A DNA stretch of 7,558 nt from an uncultured Collinsella sp. (GTDB lineage: Bacteria; Actinomycetota; Coriobacteriia; Coriobacteriales; Coriobacteriaceae), in assembly GCA_902494375.1 (NCBI GenBank), contig CABUTL010000058.1, positions 1-7,558 of the forward strand, written 5' to 3'. The stretch's first letter is position 1; each line of letters opens with the position of its first letter. This document shows positions 1 to 5,827 of this stretch, piece after piece. Below the pieces are notes generated by a model that saw only the letters and a program-made list of their open reading frames with translations, made no database searches and was not told the DNA's origin. Made by a program: the position numbers and the translations under genes.

Positions 1-713
1 AGGTCAACTACGACGAGTGCGTCCGCATGGCGGCCGCCGAGGCCGACGCCTGCGAGCGCGGCGTCATCGTCCAGGACACCGCCTGGGAGGGCTACGAGAA
101 GATCCCGTCTTGGATCATGGAGGGCTACGGCACCATGGCTTCCGAGGCTGCCGAGCAGCTGCGCGAGATGGCCATCAACCGCCCGACGCACGTGTTTGTC
201 CAGGCTGGCGTGGGTTCGCTCGCCGGCGCCGTGGTGGGCTACTTCACCAACCTGTATCCCGATAACCCGCCCACCTTCGTCGTGGTCGAGTGCGCTCCGG
301 CCGCCTGCCTGTACAAGGGCGCTGCCGCCGGCGACGGCGATCCGCGTATCGTGGACGGTGACATGCCCTCCATCATGGCCGGTCTGTGCTGCGGCGAGCC
401 CAACATCCTGGGCTGGGATATCCTGCGCAACCATGCCACCGCCTTCGTGTCCTGCCCCGACTGGGTCACCGCTCGCGGCATGCGCACCCTGGGCGCCCCC
501 GAGAAGGGCGACCCGCGCGTCATCTCCGGCGAGTCCGGCGCGGTGACCACTGGCCTGGTCGAGACCCTCATGCTCGATCCCGAGTACGCCGAGCTCAAAG
601 AGCTCATCGGCCTGGATAAGACGAGCTCCGTGCTCTGCTTCTCCACGGAAGGTGACACCGATCCGGATCAGTACCGTCGCATCGTCTGGGAAGGCGAATA
701 CCCCACTTGCTAA
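1..713 (+). CDS. ygeX: Diaminopropionate ammonia-lyase, C-terminal part (5' end cut by window)
   Basis: A PLP-dependent fold-type II lyase that converts 2,3-diaminopropionate to pyruvate and two ammonia in the cytoplasm. The frame is open to the left edge (first full codon at 3, VNYDECVR), so the ATG at 27 is internal and not the start. About 236 codons are visible. Compared with the roughly 400-residue E. coli YgeX, about 165 N-terminal residues are missing, including the PLP lysine and the Asp120 equivalent. The visible part keeps VQDTAWEGY, whose Asp (nt 75-77) corresponds to the second catalytic aspartate (Asp189 in E. coli). It also keeps the glycine-rich QAGVGSLAG loop, the MAGLCCGEPN segment, ISGESGAV, and the terminal STEGDTD motif followed by YRRIVWEGEY. 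ygeY follows after 74 bp on the same strand. Codons are strongly C-ending (4 of 5 Phe are TTC), suggesting high expression. The family assignment is very secure. Whether diaminopropionate itself or a purine-derived ureido compound is the natural input is not shown by the sequence. Confidence 0.95.
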   Translation, partial: VNYDECVRMAAAEADACERGVIVQDTAWEGYEKIPSWIMEGYGTMASEAAEQLREMAINRPTHVFVQAGVGSLAGAVVGYFTNLYPDNPPTFVVVECAPAACLYKGAAAGDGDPRIVDGDMPSIMAGLCCGEPNILGWDILRNHATAFVSCPDWVTARGMRTLGAPEKGDPRVISGESGAVTTGLVETLMLDPEYAELKELIGLDKTSSVLCFSTEGDTDPDQYRRIVWEGEYPTC

Positions 714-720
714 TCGTTGG

Positions 721-747
721 GGCGGAGTAAATAGGTATCGCTCCGCC
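721..747 (+). repeat. Small hairpin between ygeX and ygeY
   Basis: GGCGGAG at 721-727 is the exact reverse complement of CTCCGCC at 741-747, giving a 7-bp stem with a 13-nt AT-rich loop directly after the ygeX stop codon. There is no T-run after it, so it is not a convincing terminator. It could stabilise the ygeX 3' end or modestly separate ygeX and ygeY expression. A 7-bp stem in a GC-rich genome may also be chance. Confidence 0.4.
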
Positions 748-787
748 ACCTCACAGGTAGATTCCTTAGTTTGAAAGGTTATGAACA

Positions 788-2173
788 ATGGCTAAAGAAC
801 TCGATTTCGACGCTATCAAGGCTGCTGCTGAGTCCCATCGTGCTGATATGACTCGCTTCCTGCGCGCTATGATCAGCCATCCCTCTGAGTCCTGCGAGGA
901 GGGTGAGGTTGTCGCTTGCATCAAGGCCGAGATGGAGAGCCTTGGCTATGACGAGGTCAAGGTCGACGGCCTGGGCAACGTTATGGGCTTTATGGGCGAG
1001 GGCGACAAGATTATCGCCATCGACTCTCACATCGACACCGTCGGCATCGGCAACATCGATAACTGGGATGCCGATCCCTATGAAGGTTACGAGACCGACG
1101 AGATCATCTACGGCCGCGGTGGCTCCGACCAGGAGGGTGGCATGGCTTCTGCTACCTACGCTGCCAAGATGATGAAGGACATGGGCCTCATCCCCGAGGG
1201 CTACAAGATTATGGTCGTCGGTACCGTCCAGGAAGAGGACTGCGACGGCATGTGCTGGCAGTACATCTACAACAAGGACGGCATTAAGCCCGAGTTCGTC
1301 ATTTCCACCGAGCCCACCGACGGTGGCATCTATCGCGGTCACCGCGGCCGCATGGAGATCCGCGTCGACGTTCACGGCACCTCCTGCCACGGCTCCGCTC
1401 CCGACCGCGGTGACAACGCCATCTACAAGATGGCCGACATCATCGCCGACGTCCGCGCCCTCAACAACAACGGCTGCGACGAGTCGACCGACATCAAGGG
1501 CCTCGTCAAGATGCTCGACCCCAAGTACAACCCCGAGCACTTCGAGGACGCCCGCTTCCTGGGCCGCGGCACCTGCACCGTCAGCCAGATCTTCTACACC
1601 AGCCCCAGCCGCTGCGCTGTCGCTGACTCCTGCGCCATCTCCATCGACCGTCGCATGACCGCCGGTGAGACCTGGGAGTCCTGCCTGGACGAGATCCGTA
1701 ACCTGCCGGCCGCCAAGAAGTACGGCGACGACGTGAAGGTCTCCATGTACATGTACGACCGTCCGTCCTGGACCGGCGAGGTCTACGAGACCGAGGCTTA
1801 CTTCCCCACGTGGATCAACAAGGAGACCGCTCCGCACGTCAAGGCCCTCGTCGACGCCCACAAGGCCATGTTCGGTGACGAGCGCATCGGCTGCGAGCCC
1901 AGCATGGACAAGCGCACCGGTCGTCCGCTGTGCGACAAGTGGACCTTCTCCACGAACTGCGTCTCCATCCAGGGCCGCTATGGCATCCCCTGCGTGGGCT
2001 TTGGCCCGGGTGCCGAGTCTCAGGCACACGCTCCCAACGAGGTCACCTACAAGGACGACCTGGTCACCGCTGCCGCCATGTACGTGGCTGCCCTGAACCT
2101 CTACGATCCGAGCCAGGCCGATGGCGATGCCACCGTGTTCCGCGCCGGTCTGACCAACAACAAGATCGACTAG
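788..2173 (+). CDS. ygeY: YgeY-family M20 metallohydrolase (selenium-metabolism-linked)
   Basis: A 461-residue cytoplasmic M20-type di-zinc hydrolase of the YgeY family, which travels with ygeX, ygeW, hyuA and selenium-dependent molybdenum hydroxylase genes. Its substrate is not firmly established; peptide, amide or ureido-acid cleavage is expected from the fold. M20 metal and catalytic residues are all visible: H81 and D83 in DSHIDTV, D114 in GGSDQEGG, E149/E150 in VQEEDCDG, E175 in STEPTD, and H414 in SQAHAPNE. The dimerisation (lid) domain runs from about 183 to 300, with [15 protein letters not shown] and [13 protein letters not shown] (H201). It is longer than the roughly 400-residue E. 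coli protein. The extra length lies around 226-260, around 363-384 and in a C-terminal tail after about 440. The start at 788 is set by AAAGG at 774-778, 9 nt upstream; the nearer ATG at 781 is out of frame and stops after four codons. Phe codons are 10 of 12 TTC. It sits between ygeX and ygeW. Confidence 0.94.
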   Translation: MAKELDFDAIKAAAESHRADMTRFLRAMISHPSESCEEGEVVACIKAEMESLGYDEVKVDGLGNVMGFMGEGDKIIAIDSHIDTVGIGNIDNWDADPYEGYETDEIIYGRGGSDQEGGMASATYAAKMMKDMGLIPEGYKIMVVGTVQEEDCDGMCWQYIYNKDGIKPEFVISTEPTDGGIYRGHRGRMEIRVDVHGTSCHGSAPDRGDNAIYKMADIIADVRALNNNGCDESTDIKGLVKMLDPKYNPEHFEDARFLGRGTCTVSQIFYTSPSRCAVADSCAISIDRRMTAGETWESCLDEIRNLPAAKKYGDDVKVSMYMYDRPSWTGEVYETEAYFPTWINKETAPHVKALVDAHKAMFGDERIGCEPSMDKRTGRPLCDKWTFSTNCVSIQGRYGIPCVGFGPGAESQAHAPNEVTYKDDLVTAAAMYVAALNLYDPSQADGDATVFRAGLTNNKID

Positions 2174-2194
2174 TCCCATTCCTCGATCTTGTTG
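2158..2194 (+). repeat. 12-bp perfect hairpin spanning the ygeY stop codon
   Basis: CAACAAGATCGA (2158-2169) is perfectly complementary to TCGATCTTGTTG (2183-2194), with a 13-nt loop that contains the ygeY TAG stop (2171-2173). No poly-T follows, so a classic intrinsic terminator is not supported. Immediately downstream is a second GC hairpin (2196-2220). The tandem arrangement suggests an mRNA 3'-end stabiliser, a partial terminator or a processing site separating ygeY and ygeW messages. The complementarity is seen directly; the role is inferred. Confidence 0.65.
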
Positions 2195-2195
2195 A

Positions 2196-2220
2196 GCCGG
2201 GGGCCGCTCGTGTCCCCGGC
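2196..2220 (+). repeat. GC-rich hairpin after ygeY
   Basis: GCCGGGG (2196-2202) pairs exactly with CCCCGGC (2214-2220) around an 11-nt loop, one base after the ygeY stop-codon hairpin. It lacks a downstream T-tract (next bases are GCCTCCTGTTG), so it would be at best a weak or factor-assisted terminator, or a block to 3' exonucleases. Confidence 0.45.
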
Positions 2221-2291
2221 GCCTCCTGTTGACTTGGGGCCCGCGGTCGTTATCTCCCATGCTTCCTCGACGGTGGCGGGTCCTCGTCATA

Positions 2292-2331
2292 GCGCTCTGC
2301 ATGTTCTAGCCACACGCGCATGCCGGAGCGC
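2292..2331 (+). promoter_or_regulatory. Leader hairpin upstream of ygeW
   Basis: The 201-bp gap before ygeW contains an interrupted stem: GCGCTC (2292-2297) pairs with GAGCGC (2326-2331), and GCATG (2299-2303) pairs with CATGC (2319-2323), with a 1x2 internal loop and a 15-nt apical loop. It ends 29 nt before the ygeW ribosome binding site (2361-2367). Whether it is a regulatory leader element or fortuitous structure cannot be decided from the sequence. A weak promoter-like pair (TTGACT at 2229-2234 and TATCTC at 2251-2256, 16-nt spacer) lies upstream, so ygeW could have its own transcript. I do not recognise a known riboswitch here. Confidence 0.4.
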
Positions 2332-2374
2332 ATCTACTCATTGCGATCGTTTCACCTTTAGAAAGGACATTTAC

Positions 2375-3577
2375 ATGGACGCCAAGTTTACCGAGCTCGT
2401 CGAGCAGCTGAACGGCCTCGATTTTAAGGGTATGTACGGCAGCGACTTCCTGCACACCTGGGATAAGACCACCGATGAGCTCAAGGCGCTCTACATCGTC
2501 GCCGACGCTCTGCGCGAGCTGCGCGAGAACAACGTTTCGTCCAAGATCTTCGATTCGGGCCTGGCCGTCTCGCTGTTCCGCGACAACTCCACCCGTACGC
2601 GCTTCTCCTTCTCTAAGGCCGCCAACCTGCTCGGCCTTGAGCTGCAGGACCTGGACGAGAAGAAGTCCCAGATCGCTCACGGCGAGACCGTCCGCGAGAC
2701 CGCTACCATGATCTCCTTCATGGCCGACGTCATCGGCATCCGCGATGACATGTACATCGGCAAGGGCGACGCCTACATGGCCGAGGTCTCCGAGTCTGTC
2801 CAGCAGGCTTACGAGGACGGCGTTCTGGATCACCGTCCCACGCTCATCTCCCTGCAGTCCGATTCCGACCATCCCACGCAGTCCTCTGCTGACATGCTCT
2901 ACCTCATCAACGAGTTTGGCGGCCTCGAGAACCTCAAGGGCAAGAAGGTTGCCGTCACCTGGGCCTATTCGCCCTCTTACGGCAAGCCGCTGTCCTGCCC
3001 GCAGTCGCTGATCAGCCTGCTGCCCCGCTTTGGCATGGACGTCACCCTGGCTCACCCCGAGGGCTACGATCTCATGCCCGAGGTCGTCGAGCGCGCCAAG
3101 GGCTATGCCGCCGAGTCCGGCACCACCTTTAAGCAGGTCAGCACCATGGCCGAGGCCTTCGAGGGCGCCGACATCGTGATCCCCAAGAGCTGGGCTCCGT
3201 TTGCCGCCATGGAGAAGCGTACCAACCTGTACGCCGAGGGCGACGACGCCGGCATCGCTGCGCTCGAGAAGGAGCTGCTCGCCCAGAACGCCACCCATCA
3301 GGACTGGTGCTCCACGACTGAGCTCATGGAGAAGACTGCCAACGGCCAGGACACCATCTTTATGCACCCGCTGCCCGCCGACATCTCCGGTGTCTCCTGC
3401 GAGCACGGCGAGGTCAACGCCGACGTCTTCGACATGCACCGCGTGGGCATGTACAAGGAGGCCAGCTACAAGCCGTACGCCATCGCAGCCATGATGTTCC
3501 TGCAGAAGGTTGCCGATCCCGCCGCTACCCTCAAGGCCCTCGACGAGCGCAACACCGCCCGTTGGCTCCAGGCCTAA
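2375..3577 (+). CDS. ygeW: Knotted carbamoyltransferase YgeW
   Basis: A 400-residue member of the aspartate/ornithine transcarbamylase superfamily, close in length to E. coli YgeW (about 396). Enzymes of this fold transfer or phosphorolyse a carbamoyl group and are cytoplasmic oligomers. The carbamoyl-phosphate site is intact: STRTRFSF (72-79, the SxRT loop), H166-P-T-Q (166-169), and the C-terminal HPLPADISG (331-339, counterpart of the HCLP/HPLP loop). The second domain begins near GKKVAVTWAYSPSYGKP (189-205). YgeW proteins are topologically knotted in this domain, and the acceptor substrate of the family was not known from structure. The start is ATG 2375, preceded by GAAAGGA at 2361-2367 with a 7-nt spacer; the upstream in-frame extension to 2189 has no RBS and no family homology. 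It lies downstream of ygeY and just before a terminator. A pathway role using a ureido product from purine breakdown is inference. Phe codons are mixed (9 TTC, 7 TTT). Confidence 0.94.
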   Translation: MDAKFTELVEQLNGLDFKGMYGSDFLHTWDKTTDELKALYIVADALRELRENNVSSKIFDSGLAVSLFRDNSTRTRFSFSKAANLLGLELQDLDEKKSQIAHGETVRETATMISFMADVIGIRDDMYIGKGDAYMAEVSESVQQAYEDGVLDHRPTLISLQSDSDHPTQSSADMLYLINEFGGLENLKGKKVAVTWAYSPSYGKPLSCPQSLISLLPRFGMDVTLAHPEGYDLMPEVVERAKGYAAESGTTFKQVSTMAEAFEGADIVIPKSWAPFAAMEKRTNLYAEGDDAGIAALEKELLAQNATHQDWCSTTELMEKTANGQDTIFMHPLPADISGVSCEHGEVNADVFDMHRVGMYKEASYKPYAIAAMMFLQKVADPAATLKALDERNTARWLQA

Positions 3578-3600
3578 AGCCGGGTTGAGGTAAGCCATGT

Positions 3601-3639
3601 AAAGGGGGCGCTCTGCCAACCGGCGGGGTGCCCCTTTTT
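3601..3639 (+). terminator. Rho-independent terminator after ygeW
   Basis: AAAGGGGGC (3601-3609) pairs with GCCCCTTTT (3630-3638; one G-U). The pairing continues inward from 3610/3629 to 3617/3622 with Watson-Crick and several G-U pairs, leaving an AACC tetraloop (3618-3621). The hairpin starts 23 nt after the ygeW stop and carries a TTTTT run (3635-3639) on its 3' side. It closes the ygeX-ygeY-ygeW unit and implies that mocA-hyuA needs its own promoter or read-through. Confidence 0.85.
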
Positions 3640-3726
3640 GCATCGCGGGCGTGCGGGATAAGCGCTTTCGATGTAGATGCCCGCGGCGCGAGTTATGGGT
3701 ACGATGGTTTCAGGGGAGGTATCACC

Positions 3727-4341
3727 ATGAAACTTGGATGCGTCATTATGGCTTCGGGCGAGGGCAAGCGGTTTGGCTCTAACAAGATGCTCGCCGATAT
3801 CTATGGCGAGCCGCTGATTGCCCGGACCATCGATTCGGTTCCCCGGGGCTTTGACGTCGTGGTTTCGACGCGTTGGCCCGAGGTCGCCCAGATTTGCGAG
3901 GACAAGCATTGCCCGTGTGTGCTGCACGATGGCGAGCTGCGCAGCGAAAGCGTCCGTGCGGGCCTTTCGTGGGGGGTCGAACGCAACTGGAAAGGTTGCC
4001 TCTTTTTGCCGGGCGACCAGCCGCTCGTGAGTTCGGATTCTTTTGAGGCTATGGTTCGTGCATTTGACGAGCGTGGCCGCAAGCATCCGGTGCGTCTTGC
4101 GTGCAACGGTGAGCCTTCGAGCCCGGTGCTCTTTCCGGCGGAACTATTCGATGCGCTTATGTGTCTTGAGGGCAAGGACGGCGGCGGTTCGATCCTCAAG
4201 GACCGTACCGACGTGATGCTGGTCGAGGCGCGTGCCTACGAGCTGTGGGACGTCGATACCGCCAAGGGACAGCAACGCATAACGGAGCATATCGCCGCCT
4301 GCTCGTATTTTGATCGCGTGGCCAACTGCATCAATCAATAA
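3727..4341 (+). CDS. mocA: MocA/MobA-like molybdopterin nucleotidyltransferase
   Basis: A 204-residue nucleotidyltransferase of the MobA/MocA (NTP_transf_3) family. E. coli MocA (formerly YgfJ) makes molybdopterin cytosine dinucleotide for molybdenum hydroxylases, and this gene probably does a similar job for the hydroxylases served by yqeB/yqeC. The N-terminal nucleotide-binding loop is IMASGEGKRFGSNKML (7-22), matching the xAAGxSxRxGxxK pattern but with Ser10 instead of the usual Ala/Gly. GDQP (96-99) is the Mg-binding counterpart of GDMP, followed by SSPVLFP (131-137), GGG (152-154) and WDVDT (174-178). The start ATG 3727 has a strong GGGGAGG at 3713-3719 with 7-nt spacing; an in-frame GTG at 3628 lies inside the upstream terminator and was not chosen. 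hyuA starts 9 bp downstream. No clear promoter was found between 3640 and 3712; TACGAT at 3700-3705 is the only weak -10 candidate. Cytidylyl versus guanylyl specificity cannot be read reliably. Phe codons are 7 of 8 TTT, unlike ygeY. Confidence 0.85.
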   Translation: MKLGCVIMASGEGKRFGSNKMLADIYGEPLIARTIDSVPRGFDVVVSTRWPEVAQICEDKHCPCVLHDGELRSESVRAGLSWGVERNWKGCLFLPGDQPLVSSDSFEAMVRAFDERGRKHPVRLACNGEPSSPVLFPAELFDALMCLEGKDGGGSILKDRTDVMLVEARAYELWDVDTAKGQQRITEHIAACSYFDRVANCINQ

Positions 4342-4350
4342 GGAGCAATT

Positions 4351-5718
4351 ATGATCATCATCAAAAACGGCGCGCTCGTGACGCCACAGGGGCTTCGCCA
4401 CGCCGATCTTGCCATGGATGGCGATAAGATCGTGCGGATCGCCGCGGCGATTGAGCCTGCCGAGGGCGATACCGTCGAGGATGCCACGGGCTGCTGGGTG
4501 TTTCCCGGCTTTATCGACGGCCACACGCACATGCAGTGCTGGACCGGCATGGATTGGACGGCCGATAGCTTTGAGACCGGCACGTGCGCGGCTGCCTGCG
4601 GCGGTACGACGACCATCGTGGACTACGCGACGGCCGATCGTGGCGTGACCATGCCCGATGCCTTGGCCGAGTGGCATCGCCGCGCCGACGGCACCAGCAC
4701 GGCAAACTACGCCTTTCATATGGCACTCGCCGAGTGGAACGAGCGCAACCGTGCCGATCTTTCGGCCATACGCGAGGCGGGCGTATCGTCGTTTAAGACC
4801 TACTTTGCCTACGACCACCTGCGCTTGGACGATGCCGAGACGCTCGAGGTGCTGGAGGAGCTCAAGCATATTGGCGGTATCCTGTGCGTGCATTGCGAGA
4901 ACGGTACGCTGGTGAATGAGCTGCAGAAGCGCGTGTTTGAGCAGGGTATCCACGGGCCCGAGGGCCATGCGCTCAGCCGTCCGGATGTGTGCGAGGCCGA
5001 GGCAGTGAGCCGTCTGCTATACCTGGCGCACCTGGCCGGCGACGCACCGGTCAACGTGGTGCACCTTTCGACCAAGCTGGGGCTCGAGGCCATCCGTGCC
5101 GCCAAGGCGCGCGGGCAGAAGAATATCTATGTCGAGACCTGCCCTCAGTATCTGATGCTCGACGATACGTGCTATTTGGAGCAGGGCGAGGACGGCTTTG
5201 CGGGCGCCAAATATGTGATGAGCCCGCCGCTGCGCCATGCGGGTGACCGTGCGGCCCTGCGCGAGGCGCTTGTGGCCGGCGAGATCGATACTATCGCGAC
5301 CGATCACTGCAGCTTTAACCTGCACGGGCAAAAGGACCGCGGGCGCGACGACTTCCGCGCGATTCCCAACGGCGGACCCGGTGTGGAGCATCGCCCCGTC
5401 GCGATCGCTACGAGCTTTGAGGGGCAGCTGGGACCCGAGGATCTGTGCCGCTTGATGAGCGAGAATCCGGCGCGCGTCTTTGGCATGTATCCGCGCAAGG
5501 GATGTCTTGCCGAGGGCTCCGATGCCGACGTGTGCGTGTGGGATCCCAAGGCGCGCTGGACGATCAGCGCCGCGACGCAGCATCAGGCCGTGGACTACAC
5601 GCCGCTCGAGGGCTTTGAGGCGCACGGCCGCGCCAAGGCTGTGTTTGTGAACGGCGTGCTGGCCGCGCGCGACGGCGAGCCCACCGGAGCCCAGCCCGGC
5701 CGCTACGTGCCCCGCTAG
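4351..5718 (+). CDS. hyuA: D-hydantoinase/phenylhydantoinase-type cyclic amidohydrolase
   Basis: A 455-residue amidohydrolase-superfamily enzyme of the dihydropyrimidinase/hydantoinase group, close to E. coli HyuA (about 461 residues). It hydrolyses a cyclic amide or ureide ring in the cytoplasm using a binuclear metal centre. All metal ligands are visible: H58 and H60 in DGHTH, K149 in SSFKT (the lysine expected to be carboxylated), H181 in CVHCEN, H238 in VVHLS and D318 in ATDHCSF. Other family blocks are CGGTTTIVDY (83-92), ALSRPDVCEAEA (207-218), YVETCPQYL (260-268), SPPLR (291-295), IPNGGPGVEHR (338-348) and ENPARVFGMYP (371-381). The N- and C-terminal beta-sandwich strands (1-50 and 385-440) are present, so the gene is intact. 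AAGGAG at 4340-4345 overlaps the mocA stop codon and sits 5 nt before ATG 4351, indicating translational coupling to mocA. Its true substrate is unknown; a purine-derived ring or ureide is inferred from neighbours. Phe codons are 13 of 14 TTT. Confidence 0.92.
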   Translation: MIIIKNGALVTPQGLRHADLAMDGDKIVRIAAAIEPAEGDTVEDATGCWVFPGFIDGHTHMQCWTGMDWTADSFETGTCAAACGGTTTIVDYATADRGVTMPDALAEWHRRADGTSTANYAFHMALAEWNERNRADLSAIREAGVSSFKTYFAYDHLRLDDAETLEVLEELKHIGGILCVHCENGTLVNELQKRVFEQGIHGPEGHALSRPDVCEAEAVSRLLYLAHLAGDAPVNVVHLSTKLGLEAIRAAKARGQKNIYVETCPQYLMLDDTCYLEQGEDGFAGAKYVMSPPLRHAGDRAALREALVAGEIDTIATDHCSFNLHGQKDRGRDDFRAIPNGGPGVEHRPVAIATSFEGQLGPEDLCRLMSENPARVFGMYPRKGCLAEGSDADVCVWDPKARWTISAATQHQAVDYTPLEGFEAHGRAKAVFVNGVLAARDGEPTGAQPGRYVPR

Positions 5719-5743
5719 CAGTAAAGATGCCGCGTCCCCTCCT

Positions 5744-5812
5744 CAGTTGCGGTGAAATACGGACTGTTTGCGGCCGTCGGGCGGCCAAACAGTCCGTATT
5801 TCATCGCAACTG
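5744..5812. repeat. Long near-perfect palindrome between convergent hyuA and yqeC
   Basis: The arms 5744-5770 (starting CAGTTGCGG, ending GACTGTTTG) and 5786-5812 (starting CAAACAGTCC, ending CGCAACTG) are complementary over 27 bp with one deviation (G5752 opposite T, a G-U pair in RNA). The 15-nt centre can add GCCG/CGGC (5773-5776 with 5782-5785) after a 2-nt bulge. It fills most of the 109-bp gap between the stop codons of hyuA (plus) and yqeC (minus). It may act as a bidirectional terminator, although no T-run follows either arm, or it may be a copy of a dispersed REP/MITE-like palindrome. No transposase is nearby. Confidence 0.9.
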
Positions 5813-5827
5813 ACGAGATGGGGCCGG

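Noticed and set aside
779..2302. 507-codon minus-strand open frame opposite ygeY
   Set aside because: It is a by-product of the C/G-ending codon bias of ygeY. It is rich in V/D/G/L/A repeats, shows no family motif, and the plus frame has complete M20 catalytic residues.
2189..2374. N-terminal extension of ygeW to an upstream TTG
   Set aside because: The added residues are low-complexity, fall in the hairpin-containing leader and have no Shine-Dalgarno. ATG 2375 has GAAAGGA at 7-nt spacing and gives the family length.
2306..3643. 445-codon minus-strand open frame opposite ygeW
   Set aside because: It has the same shadow pattern, runs through the ygeW terminator, and lacks motifs. ygeW is clear on the plus strand.
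3644..3685. 7-bp inverted repeat CGCGGGC/GCCCGCG before mocA
   Set aside because: The 28-nt loop and pure GC arms make a chance match likely in this composition. No further support was found.
3628..3726. N-terminal extension of mocA to GTG 3628
   Set aside because: It begins inside the ygeW terminator stem and lacks homology. ATG 3727 directly precedes the nucleotide-binding strand and has a strong GGGGAGG.
4144..4968. 274-codon minus-strand open frame across mocA and hyuA
   Set aside because: It overlaps two well-supported genes, has no recognisable domain and has no ribosome binding site.
5017..5625. 202-codon minus-strand open frame opposite hyuA
   Set aside because: It is a shadow frame opposite the amidohydrolase active-site blocks, with no motifs.
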